From positions 1 through 43,682 of the forward strand of contig JAFRLQ010000127.1 of the NCBI GenBank assembly GCA_017431145.1: 43,682 nt of DNA. Reading direction: 5' to 3'. Origin of the DNA: Clostridia bacterium (lineage in GTDB: Bacteria > Bacillota > Clostridia > Christensenellales > Maliibacteriaceae). The notes under the pieces are model-generated. The model saw only the letters and a program-made list of their open reading frames with translations. It was not told the origin of the DNA and made no database searches. Shown here one piece after another: positions 35,761 to 43,612 of the stretch. The translations under genes and the position numbers were made by a program. Within the stretch, counting starts at the first letter, position 1; the number at the start of each line of letters is the position of its first letter.

Positions 35761-36570
35761 TTGCGCTTTTACAGTATACTGTTCGATGAAAAGATGAGTG
35801 GGATCGAACTGGCCTATCTGATCGGGAAAAAGTACGGAAAAGCCCGCAGTGATCTTTTTAAGAAGGTCAATGCCATTGCCAGCATTGCAAACATTCCGGA
35901 AATCATGGCCCAGGCTGATCTGATTAATAAGATCCTTCATACCGACTATGTGGAGAACACCGGGATCAACGAGTTTGAGATTATCCGAGAGAACTTGCGT
36001 GATTTCATTAAGTACATTCCTATTACCAGGATCCGCTATGATACCAACTTTGATGATGAGATCCTCTCGATGGAATGGAACGATGCGGATCTGGAAAGTG
36101 ATGATCTTAAGATCTATAAGGCAAAGGCTGAGTTCTACGTCAGGCAGCATCAAGATAATGCCGTAATCGCTAAGCTGAAAAGCAATATTCCCTTGACTTC
36201 AGCGGATGTAAAGGTTCTGGAGGATATACTGTGGGGTGAGATCGGAACCAAGCAGGACTATGAATCTGAGTATGGCGAAAAGCCGCTTGGCGAGTTTGTC
36301 CGAGAGATCGTTGGTCTGGATATGACGGCCGCCAAAGAGGCTTTTGCGGAATATCTGAACGATACGAATCTGGACAGCAGGCAGATCTATTTCGTAAATC
36401 AGATCGTGGAATATATTGTTCATAATGGGCTTATGAAAGACCTGTCGGTGCTCCAAGAGTCTCCGTTCACAGATCAAGGCAGTATTGTGGAGATCTTTAC
36501 TGATCTGTCGGTATGGAAGGGAATACGAAGAACAATTGACAGAGTCAACGCCAATGCACTGGCAGCGTAA
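35761..36570 (+). pseudogene. hsdR: Type I restriction enzyme HsdR, C-terminal remnant
   Basis: About 269 residues match the C-terminal (EcoEI_R_C-type) domain of type I restriction R subunits. Visible features are KAEFYVRQHQDN, VKVLEDILWGEIGTKQDYE, LGEFVREIVGLDMTAAKEAF, QIYFVNQIVEYIVHNG and SPFTDQGSIVEIFTDL. The nuclease and helicase motor that should precede it (some 600-800 residues) are absent. Coding-like sequence extends upstream only to a TAA at 35734, just after the Cna_B gene. No plausible ribosome site is seen; the first ATG is at 35794. No HsdM or HsdS is present in the window. In intact enzymes this domain contacts the methylase core. I read it as a 5'-truncated pseudogene, though a reused stand-alone fragment cannot be ruled out. 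Confidence 0.8.
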
Positions 36571-36584
36571 TGGGAGGAAATACA

Positions 36585-37292
36585 ATGGCAGAAATCAAGT
36601 TGTTTGAGTTAAAGCCGACGGTTCATGAAAGAGCATCTTCTGAGGTTGACTTGGAAAAAGAACTTCAAAATACCATTGAGCAGAATATGGAATTGTTTTT
36701 CGGGATGCGTTTTCTGAAAAGCGAGTATGTAATTACTAACGGCAGGATGGACAGCATCGGCATTGACGAAAACAATAGTCCAGTCATTTTTGAGTATAAA
36801 AGGAGTTCAAGTGAGAACGTAATCAATCAAGGGCTGTTCTACCTGGACTGGCTTCTTGATCACAAAGCAGATTTTAAGCTTCTCGTAATTGATAAGCTTG
36901 GGAAGGACATCGCTGATCAGATAGATTGGTCTGTTCCTTGCGTTATATGTATTGCAAATGATTTCACCCGCTACGATATTCACGCAGTAAATCAGATGCA
37001 GAGGAATATCAAGTTGGTCAAATACAGGAAATATGCTGATGATCTTATCCTTTTTGAGCATCTGAATACGCCTGTTGTTAAGCCGGTTGTAGAGCAGAAT
37101 ACCCACTCACCGGCAAGCAGTAGTAACAATCAGAAAACACATCTGGAAAAGCTAGCAGCAGCAAACAGCCATTTCAGAACGCTTTATGCCTCTATTTGTA
37201 ACTATATAGAGTCATTGGGTGATGATCTCGTGCAGAATCAGCTAAAGCTATATCTTGCATATAAAAAAAGTGCAAAATGTCTTTTGTATTGA
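36585..37292 (+). CDS. PD-(D/E)XK nuclease-like protein (DUF5655/NucS-like), N-terminal part before frameshift
   Basis: About 235 residues. The nuclease core is clear: D56 in GRMDSIGID, then E70 and K72 in IFEYKRS, followed by a helix with NQGLFYLDWL, as in NucS/DUF91-related and DUF5655 proteins. ATG 36585 follows GGGAGGAAATACA, 14 nt after the HsdR remnant. At the seven-A run near 37263-37269 the frame diverts into CLLY and stops, whereas the +1 frame continues with the expected C-terminal domain. Removing one A would give a single protein of 298 residues. The catalytic core lies entirely in this half, so a truncated product might still bind or cut DNA. Confidence 0.7.
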   Translation: MAEIKLFELKPTVHERASSEVDLEKELQNTIEQNMELFFGMRFLKSEYVITNGRMDSIGIDENNSPVIFEYKRSSSENVINQGLFYLDWLLDHKADFKLLVIDKLGKDIADQIDWSVPCVICIANDFTRYDIHAVNQMQRNIKLVKYRKYADDLILFEHLNTPVVKPVVEQNTHSPASSSNNQKTHLEKLAAANSHFRTLYASICNYIESLGDDLVQNQLKLYLAYKKSAKCLLY

Positions 37293-37482
37293 AATTTACA
37301 ATAAGCAGATCATCCTTAGAACTAAGATTGATCCGGACAGCATCGAGCTCGAAGATGGATTCACACGCGACATGAGAAACACCGGCCACTATAGAACAGG
37401 TGACCTGGAGATTTCAATAAAGACAGAAAAAGACTTTGAGAAAGCAAAGCCACTGATTGAAAGGGCTTATAACGAAGCCTGA
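37255..37482 (+). pseudogene. C-terminal part of the DUF5655-like nuclease, out of frame
   Basis: In the +1 frame the sequence reads VQNVFCIEIYNKQIIL and then GFTRDMRNTGHYRTGDLEIS and KAKPLIERAY, the usual end of DUF5655-type proteins. It directly continues the upstream nuclease after the poly-A run, so it is the second half of one broken gene. It has no ribosome site of its own. The break needs a +1 shift (or loss of one A) and is not a standard -1 slippery site; it may be a sequencing indel, a true mutation or phase variation. It ends just before the primase-helicase start. Confidence 0.65.
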
Positions 37483-37495
37483 TAGGGTGTTAGAA

Positions 37496-40483
37496 ATGCT
37501 AACTGAGACTGAAGCATTAAAGGCTCGAATCAATGAGCTTGAGCGTGAAAATCAATACCTGAGACGGATTATTGAGAATGCTGGGATCAACTATTCTTCG
37601 GCGCTTGTTTCTGATGAATCGACGCAAAATACATTTGATCCGAATCAAGGAGTCAGAATACTTCCTGTAGAAATTACTCGCAATCACGCCCGTCAGTTCT
37701 TCTCATATTTTTGGGGAAGACTGGATGTCTACAGTAAACGCTCACAGAACAAAGCTACCGGTAAAGCTGGATACTATCCTCAGTGCGACAATTTCTGGAA
37801 AAAGGGTGTTTGCCCCAAAGCATCTGGACTTAAAGTCAAATGCAAGGACTGCAATTATAGGTGCTGGACTAGGCTTGAGGGAACGCAGATTGAGAATCAT
37901 TTGCGCGGTATAAAAGATGATGCGTCTGATGCAATTGGCATCTATCCGCTTTTCCCGGATGGAACCTGCAGACTATTGGTCTTTGATTTTGACAATCATG
38001 ACAAAGGAGCGGATGCGCAGGATTACGCTAATACTGATGATAGCTGGATCGGTGAAGTAAACGCCCTGCGGGAAATTGGCATTCAAAACGAGATCCCAAT
38101 GCTGGTTGAAAGATCCCGTTCAGGTCGTGGTGCTCACGTATGGATATTCTTTAATGCACCCATACAGGCAGTCTTGGTTCGTAAATTTGGCTTTGCTTTG
38201 TTGGAAAAAGGCGCAGAGTCTGTTAACATGACCTCTTTCCGTTTTTATGACCGGATGCTTCCCTCTCAGGATTACCTGGAAGAAGGAGAACTTGGCAATC
38301 TGATAGCGCTGCCGTTGCAAGGACAGGCGTTAAAACATGGAAACAGCGCCTTTGTTGATGAGAATTGGAATGCGTATCCTGATCAATGGGATGCCTTTCT
38401 GTCAGTACCAAAGCTTTCATCAGAGAAAGTCGAGGAACTGATAAAATCATGGAATGTTCAGCTAGAGGAACTCGACTCTAAGAACACAGGCCTCGAAAAG
38501 ACATCCGGAGACAAGCCATGGGAGCGGACGAAACGTTTTTATAAGGAGGATGTTCACGGAAAACTCAATATAACGCTTTCAAACATGATCTATGTTGAGA
38601 CAGTCAATTTAGAGCCGCGAATTCAAAATCAGATACGTCGTTTGGCTGCATTCCTTAATCCTGTCTTTTTCCGGAACAAGGCTATAGGTTTATCAAATTT
38701 TGCCAATTCAAGATACATCTATCTCGGAGAAGACGATAATGGATACATTTGTATCCCTCGAGGGCTTATAGATAACCTAATAGAAAAATGTAAGGATGCC
38801 GGTATTTCTTATACGATTGCAGATAAGCGCTCCACTGGTTCTGGAATAAAAGTCAACTTTGTGGGCACCCTGAGAGAAAACCAAGATAAAGCCGTTCATT
38901 CAATGCTTAAGTATGATTATGGCATACTAAGTGCTGCTACGGCTTTTGGTAAAACTGTTGTTTGCAGTAATATCATTGCTCAACGGAAAGTCAACACCTT
39001 GGTGTTGTTGGAGTCATCTTCTCTAATTGAACAGTGGGAAAAATCCTTGTCCTCATTTCTGGCTATCGATGAAGAACTACCAGAATATAAGACTAAGACC
39101 GGGCGCGTCAAAAAGCGTCATAGCCTTATAGGTGTAATTCAGGGAGCAAAGGATACCTCAACAGGAATCGTAGACATTGCCATGGCGGGATCACTGTTTA
39201 AAAAGGAAGATCCACATCCAAGGCTGAAAGAATATGGAATGATTCTTGTTGATGAGTGCCATCATAGCGCTTCCGAAACCATAAGCAGGGTTCTTCGTGA
39301 AGTATCGGCAAAATATGTTTATGGTGTTACAGCGACACCGTTCCGCGGAGATGGACTCGAAAGAATCAATGAAATGCTTCTTGGTCCGGTTCGTTTTCGG
39401 TACACAGCTAAAGAAAAAGCAGAAGAACAAGGGATAGATCATCTGATTGTCCCACGTTTCACACGAACCGTCAGCCCACATGGTCGTGACAAGCTTCATA
39501 TCAATGAAGCTTATGAAATCATACGAAACAACGAGATGCGTAATGAACAAATTGCGGATGATATCAAGCACTGTATTGAATCTGGGCGAACCCCTGTAGT
39601 TCTTACGCGTTTTACTGATCATGCCGATGTGTTGTATGGCATGGTAAAGGATTATGCAAATCATGTGTTCCTTTTAACTGGGAATAAGTCGAAAAAAGAA
39701 CAGCGAGAGCTCCGGATCGAAATGGACGCTGCACCAGTGCAGGAATCAATGATCCTGATTGCTACAGGCCAATTAATTGGAGAAGGATTTGACTATCCAA
39801 GACTTGATACTCTTATTATGGCAGATCCTGTTGCTTGGAAAGGTGTTGTTGAGCAATATGCAGGACGTCTAAACAGAGATTTTGAAGGCAAAGAAAATGT
39901 AATAATCTATGACTATATTGATGCCAATATCCCTGTTTTTGATAACATGTATGCCAAAAGGCTCAAAGCATATAAACGGATCGGATATAAACTCTTCGAT
40001 GAGAACCCCGTTGAAAAACAAGCGGTCAATGCAATATTTGATTCGGATACTTACGGGCAAGTATATGAAAGAGATCTGAAAGAAGCAGTAAAGGATATAG
40101 TGATCTCAAGTCCGACACTTGGAAAACGTAAGGTCATGCATATGCTGAGTTTATTAAAGGAACGACAGGAAGCCGGAGTGCGAATTACGATTGTCACATG
40201 GCATCCGGACGCATACATGTTTGGACGTGAGGAGCATAGAATTGAGCTTATGGAAACCCTTCGTGACGCTGGTTTTAATATCATGCTTGTTGAGGATAAT
40301 TGTGAGCACTATGCAGTAATCGATGATGAGATCGTATGGTACGGAAGCATGAATCTTCTGTCAAAAGATGATGTAGAGGATAATATCATGCGGGTTGTTA
40401 GCAAAAGGATCTCGGCAGAACTTCTGGAAATAACTTTCAAAAAAGGCAATCAGCTACAGCAATACAGTTTGCCCTTGCCGTAA
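37496..40483 (+). CDS. Primase-helicase-PLD protein of the TOTE conflict-system type
   Basis: This 995-residue protein has four regions. (1) A short coiled coil (LKARINELERENQYLRRI). (2) An archaeo-eukaryotic primase with a Cys cluster (C-x10-CPK, then KCKDC), metal-binding D164/D166 in VFDFDNH, and H214 in SGRGAHVW. (3) A superfamily 2 helicase with Walker A TAFGKT (K486), DECH 586-589, TATPFRGDG, and motif VI QYAGRLNR (Q787). (4) A phospholipase-D-like C-terminus with H938 and GSMN (950-953), where the usual HxK reads HYA. This order matches TOTE conflict-system proteins, thought to act in defence by primer synthesis and unwinding. I chose ATG 37496 (GGG 8 nt upstream); GTG 37487 and TTG 37457 are alternatives. 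It follows the broken nuclease by 13 nt. Confidence 0.85.
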   Translation: MLTETEALKARINELERENQYLRRIIENAGINYSSALVSDESTQNTFDPNQGVRILPVEITRNHARQFFSYFWGRLDVYSKRSQNKATGKAGYYPQCDNFWKKGVCPKASGLKVKCKDCNYRCWTRLEGTQIENHLRGIKDDASDAIGIYPLFPDGTCRLLVFDFDNHDKGADAQDYANTDDSWIGEVNALREIGIQNEIPMLVERSRSGRGAHVWIFFNAPIQAVLVRKFGFALLEKGAESVNMTSFRFYDRMLPSQDYLEEGELGNLIALPLQGQALKHGNSAFVDENWNAYPDQWDAFLSVPKLSSEKVEELIKSWNVQLEELDSKNTGLEKTSGDKPWERTKRFYKEDVHGKLNITLSNMIYVETVNLEPRIQNQIRRLAAFLNPVFFRNKAIGLSNFANSRYIYLGEDDNGYICIPRGLIDNLIEKCKDAGISYTIADKRSTGSGIKVNFVGTLRENQDKAVHSMLKYDYGILSAATAFGKTVVCSNIIAQRKVNTLVLLESSSLIEQWEKSLSSFLAIDEELPEYKTKTGRVKKRHSLIGVIQGAKDTSTGIVDIAMAGSLFKKEDPHPRLKEYGMILVDECHHSASETISRVLREVSAKYVYGVTATPFRGDGLERINEMLLGPVRFRYTAKEKAEEQGIDHLIVPRFTRTVSPHGRDKLHINEAYEIIRNNEMRNEQIADDIKHCIESGRTPVVLTRFTDHADVLYGMVKDYANHVFLLTGNKSKKEQRELRIEMDAAPVQESMILIATGQLIGEGFDYPRLDTLIMADPVAWKGVVEQYAGRLNRDFEGKENVIIYDYIDANIPVFDNMYAKRLKAYKRIGYKLFDENPVEKQAVNAIFDSDTYGQVYERDLKEAVKDIVISSPTLGKRKVMHMLSLLKERQEAGVRITIVTWHPDAYMFGREEHRIELMETLRDAGFNIMLVEDNCEHYAVIDDEIVWYGSMNLLSKDDVEDNIMRVVSKRISAELLEITFKKGNQLQQYSLPLP

Positions 40484-40925
40484 AATTAGATTATATTCCC
40501 CATGTAGCAAGAAGTTGGGGTTTGAACTGGGGTAAAGGATTAGGAAGTGGCCATTTCGTGACTAAAGTCACAAGATTTTTCTTAATGGCAAGTTCATCGA
40601 GAATAGGTACACATATGGGAGTAATGGATTGAGAGCACAACCCGCAGTTGAGTAAAAATCAGCCTAATAGCACTGTTAGCACTGTTGATTGGAATAAATT
40701 GTAGTAGGCTAACAAGGGTGCCAAATCGGACATAAAAGGCCGGAAATGACCCTGAGCCTGCTGGTCACGAAAAAGCCACATTATTATTCCGAAGCAAGCG
40801 AAAGGACGAAAAACAGCACCATTTTTCGTCCTAATCGAATAAAAAATACCCATTTTTCAACGATTTGCGGCATTTTAACGCCCTTCAAATCGGCCCCGGC
40901 AGAGAATGGGAACAACGGAGAAGAC
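40484..40925. other. Intergenic tail of the accessory segment
   Basis: These 442 bp hold no supported gene. Visible structure: a hairpin GTGAC-TAAA-GTCAC (40558-40571) followed by a T-rich run, a candidate terminator for the primase-helicase; a tandem TAGCACTGT pair near 40670; AGCCTA/TAGGCT flanking that pair; and a perfect 10-bp inverted repeat at 40804-40831. The frame upstream of the acyltransferase is open but lacks a ribosome site before 40926. Confidence 0.5.
40804..40831. repeat. Perfect 10-bp inverted repeat
   Basis: GGACGAAAAA (40804-40813) and TTTTTCGTCC (40822-40831) surround CAGCACCA. No U-run follows on the plus strand, so it may be a leftover transposon end, an operator, or a terminator read in the opposite direction. 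Confidence 0.5.
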
Positions 40926-41975
40926 ATGATGGCGCAGACACAAAAAGAGAACAAACGGATCCTCTGGCTCGACGCGGCGCGCGAGATCGCGATCCTGCTC
41001 GTGGTGCTCGGGCATCTTTTTGAAGAATCACCGGTTTTCCGGTTTGCGTTTCCGGCGCATCACGTGGTCTATTCGTTTCACATGGCGCTGTTTTTTATTC
41101 TGAGCGGTCTGACGTTCTCGGACAGGGAAACGCGTTTTTTCCGTTTTGCCGCAAGAAGAGCCCGCACGATCCTGCTGCCGTACGCTGTTTTGTGGATCCT
41201 TCTGACTTTCTGGTTTCTGTTTGTGAAAAAGTTCCAGCCGCTGACCCTGCGGAACCTGGGCAGCCTCCTCTGGCTGATGTGCGGCACCTCGTATGGTTAT
41301 TACTGGTTCCTTCCGGGGATCTTCACGGCGCAGTGTATGATGTACTGGCTGAAGAGATGTCCCGGCGGCATGCCGGTGCAGGGGATCATTGCCGTTGCGC
41401 TCGCAGCGCTTGGCGTGATCGGCGCCTCAAAAGGATGGATACCGCTCATGGTGCTCCATCTGGATATTGCGATGCTCGGGCTTCCGTTCCTCTGGCTGGG
41501 GTATCAGCTGAAGATGAACCGCGCGCGTCTGTCGCGCGTGTATAACAGCAAGTGGCTTCCTGCTGCCGCCCTTGCGGTGTTCATCGTGTGCAATGTGATC
41601 TCGATCCGGGTACTGCATGAACAGTCGAATTTCTTTTTCAATCTGAAAATCAGCAATCCGCTCCTGATGGTTCCGTCGGCGATTTCCGGATCGGCGCTCG
41701 CGATCTGGATCGCACGAAGACCGCTCGTTTATAACATGCAGCCGCTCACATGGTGCGGGAAGCATTCGCTGATCTTCTTCGGACTGCACTATTATGCGCT
41801 GTGGATCGCGGGCTATGGGATCGGAAAGGCATTCCTGCATTACAATACGCCCATGTATGTGTCGATCCCAGTCCTGCTCCTGCAGTTTCTGACTGCCGTG
41901 CTGATCACGTCGGTGATGGTGCTTTTGTACCTGCTGATCAGAAAACTGGTTTTTAGAAAACGAAGAACGGACTGA
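40926..41975 (+). CDS. Acyltransferase-3 family membrane protein
   Basis: This 349-residue protein has about ten membrane helices and the acyltransferase-3 opening: RILWLDAAREIAILLVVLGH with the conserved His, then YSFHMALFFILSGLTF and an Arg-rich loop. Members O-acylate extracytoplasmic sugars or peptidoglycan (OatA, WecH, NodX relatives). No SGNH domain is attached, so the acceptor is unknown. I chose ATG 40926 because GGAG lies 5 nt upstream; the open frame reaches 40746 but that part is A+T-rich and unlike the family. Composition has returned to that of the host genes. It is separate from metY by 179 bp. Confidence 0.88.
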   Translation: MMAQTQKENKRILWLDAAREIAILLVVLGHLFEESPVFRFAFPAHHVVYSFHMALFFILSGLTFSDRETRFFRFAARRARTILLPYAVLWILLTFWFLFVKKFQPLTLRNLGSLLWLMCGTSYGYYWFLPGIFTAQCMMYWLKRCPGGMPVQGIIAVALAALGVIGASKGWIPLMVLHLDIAMLGLPFLWLGYQLKMNRARLSRVYNSKWLPAAALAVFIVCNVISIRVLHEQSNFFFNLKISNPLLMVPSAISGSALAIWIARRPLVYNMQPLTWCGKHSLIFFGLHYYALWIAGYGIGKAFLHYNTPMYVSIPVLLLQFLTAVLITSVMVLLYLLIRKLVFRKRRTD

Positions 41976-42023
41976 ATGACAGAAGGCAAAAGGAAAAAAG
42001 GCTTTCTGTAATCTGCGTGGGAG

Positions 42024-42032
42024 TGATAGAAT
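42024..42032 (+). promoter_or_regulatory. Extended -10 promoter candidate of metY
   Basis: TG-A-TAGAAT at 42024-42032, with a weak TTTCTG 18 nt upstream. It gives a leader of about 115 nt before ATG 42155 that contains a small hairpin (CACGG/CCGTG) but no recognisable SAM riboswitch. Confidence 0.45.
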
Positions 42033-42154
42033 ATACATGTTTGACAGACGGAAGCGGAAAGACCTAAGAACCAGCTTCTGACCATAGAGAGAAACGGACA
42101 CGGGATTCCGTGACCGGAGAAAGATGCAAGAAACAGTCAAGGAGGAACTATTCC

Positions 42155-43426
42155 ATGAGAGACGAGACCAAATGCCTGCATTCCGGATACACACCGAAAA
42201 ACTCTGAACCCAGAGTGCTTCCGATCGTGCAGAGCACTACGTATGTGTTTGATTCCACGGCGGATGTCGCTGCGGTATTCGACGATCCGACCAAAGCACT
42301 GATCTATTCGCGTTTCGGCAACCCGACCGTTATGGCAGTCGAGGAAAAGATCGCTGATCTTGAAGGCGGCGTCGGCGCGATGTGCACGTCTTCCGGTCAG
42401 GCGGCGACTCTCCTTTCGATCCTGAATCTGTGCTCCGCAGGCGACAGTCTGATCAGCACCGGAGAGATCTACGGCGGAACGATCAACCTCTTTGCCTTTA
42501 CGCTAAAGAAACTCGGGATCGAGTGCATCTTCGTGGATAAGAATATGTCGGATGAAGAGATCGACAAATGCTTCAAGCCGAGCACCAAGGCTGTTTTCGG
42601 AGAGACGATCGCGAATCCCGCGCTTACCGTTTTTGATATCGAGCGTTTTGCGAATCTTGCGCACAAGCATGGTGTTCCGCTGATCGTGGACAATACATTT
42701 GCTACGCCGATCCTGTGCAAACCGATCGAATTCGGCGCGGACATCGTGATCCATTCCACGACGAAATATATGGATGGACACGCAGTGCAGGGCGGTGGCG
42801 TCATCGTGGACAGCGGAAAGTTCGACTGGACGAATGGCAACTTCCCTGATCTCACCGAGCCGGACGAGTCCTACCACGGCATTTCTTATACCGAAACGTA
42901 CGGCAAGATGGCGTATATCATCAAAGCGAGAATGCAGCTCATGAGAGATTTCGGTATGTATCCTGCAGCACATTCCGCGTTCCTTCTGAATCTGGGACTT
43001 GAAACGCTCTCCGTCAGAATGAAGCAGTACTGTGAGAACGCGATGACAGTGGCAAAGTATCTGGAAGCGTCTCCGTATGTGGAGCGTGTCATTTATCCCG
43101 GGCTGGAAGGCGATGCCTCTCACGAACTGGCGAAGAAGTATCTGAAAGGCTGCAGCGGCGTCATTTCTTTCGTGATCAAGGGCGGAAAGATCCCGGCAAT
43201 GAAGTTCATGGATTCCCTCAAACTGGCATCCAATGAGGTCCATGTGGCGGATATCCGTACCTGCGTCCTGCATCCCGCGAGCGAGACACACCGTCAGCTG
43301 ACAGATGAGCAGCTTGTTGCGGCCGGCATCGAACCCGGAATGGTCCGATTCTCTGTCGGACTTGAAAACGTCGAGGATATCCTGGCGGACGTGGAGCAGG
43401 CATTCGCTGCAGTAGCGGAAGACTGA
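42155..43426 (+). CDS. metY: O-acetylhomoserine sulfhydrylase
   Basis: This 423-residue Cys/Met-metabolism PLP enzyme makes homocysteine from O-acetylhomoserine and sulfide in the cytoplasm. Marks are VLPIVQSTTYVFDS, YSRFGNPTVMAVEEKIADLE, the TSSGQAA phosphate loop, VDNTFATPILCKP, and the PLP lysine in HSTTKYMDGHAVQGG. The C-terminal half ends with RTCVLHPASETHRQL and MVRFSVGLE. Length and the long inserted segment favour O-acetylhomoserine sulfhydrylase over cystathionine gamma-synthase or methionine gamma-lyase, though these share all catalytic residues. ATG 42155 is preceded by AAGGAGG; the frame is open to 42110. Confidence 0.9.
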   Translation: MRDETKCLHSGYTPKNSEPRVLPIVQSTTYVFDSTADVAAVFDDPTKALIYSRFGNPTVMAVEEKIADLEGGVGAMCTSSGQAATLLSILNLCSAGDSLISTGEIYGGTINLFAFTLKKLGIECIFVDKNMSDEEIDKCFKPSTKAVFGETIANPALTVFDIERFANLAHKHGVPLIVDNTFATPILCKPIEFGADIVIHSTTKYMDGHAVQGGGVIVDSGKFDWTNGNFPDLTEPDESYHGISYTETYGKMAYIIKARMQLMRDFGMYPAAHSAFLLNLGLETLSVRMKQYCENAMTVAKYLEASPYVERVIYPGLEGDASHELAKKYLKGCSGVISFVIKGGKIPAMKFMDSLKLASNEVHVADIRTCVLHPASETHRQLTDEQLVAAGIEPGMVRFSVGLENVEDILADVEQAFAAVAED

Positions 43427-43482
43427 CCGGTTACACAAGGAGAAATACGAAACGATTCAGAATATGCCGTTGAATACGGCAA

Positions 43483-43530
43483 GGCAGAGGCAGTTTGAAA
43501 CGATTTTGTTTCAGCCTGCCTCTGCCGTTT
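43483..43530 (+). terminator. Hairpin after metY, probable terminator
   Basis: GGCAGAGGCA (43483-43492) and TGCCTCTGCC (43517-43526) are perfect complements with an inner GAAAC/GTTTC pair. The following GTTTCTGTT is only moderately U-rich. A smaller hairpin GCCGT/ACGGC lies just upstream (43466-43480). Confidence 0.6.
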
Positions 43531-43531
43531 C

Positions 43532-43540
43532 TGTTATAAT
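43532..43540 (+). promoter_or_regulatory. Extended -10 promoter at the right end
   Basis: TG-T-TATAAT at 43532-43540 without a good -35 would start RNA near 43547, immediately before the hairpin-rich segment at 43551-43612. Confidence 0.5.
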
Positions 43541-43550
43541 CTTTTTATCA

Positions 43551-43612
43551 ACGGTCCAGGAAGAAGACTTCCGCTTCTGCAAGCGGTGAGATGAATTCCG
43601 AATCAGGACCGT
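43551..43612 (+). ncRNA. Possible structured RNA or leader at the window edge
   Basis: ACGGTCC (43551-43557) pairs with GGACCGT (43606-43612). Inside are two alternative hairpins sharing bases 43571-43572: GGAAG/CTTCC (43559-43572) and CCGCTT/AAGCGG (43571-43586). The mutually exclusive hairpins suggest a switch or leader for a gene beyond the window. I do not recognise the family. Confidence 0.35.

Larger units (their letters stand above)
35737..40925. other. A+T-richer accessory segment with defence genes
   Basis: From about 35737 base composition and codon use change visibly: more A/T and AT-ending codons than the genes on either side, until the acyltransferase start at 40926. Its contents are a truncated type I restriction subunit, a frameshifted nuclease and a primase-helicase. 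I found no integrase, tRNA or direct-repeat boundary, so the mechanism of gain is unknown and the segment may be the leftover of a larger island. Confidence 0.6.

Noticed and set aside
37255-37275. Programmed -1 frameshift at the poly-A run
   Set aside because: The downstream domain is in the +1 frame, so a -1 slip would not produce it, and no stimulatory structure is evident.
35737-40925. Attachment-site direct repeats flanking the A+T-rich segment
   Set aside because: Comparing the two borders by eye gave no shared direct repeat, integrase or tRNA.
40746-40925. N-terminal extension of the acyltransferase
   Set aside because: The open frame is A+T-rich, lacks a ribosome site and does not look like family sequence; ATG 40926 has GGAG at the right distance.
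42033-42154. SAM riboswitch upstream of metY
   Set aside because: No SAM-I, SAM-II or related core is visible; only a small hairpin is present.
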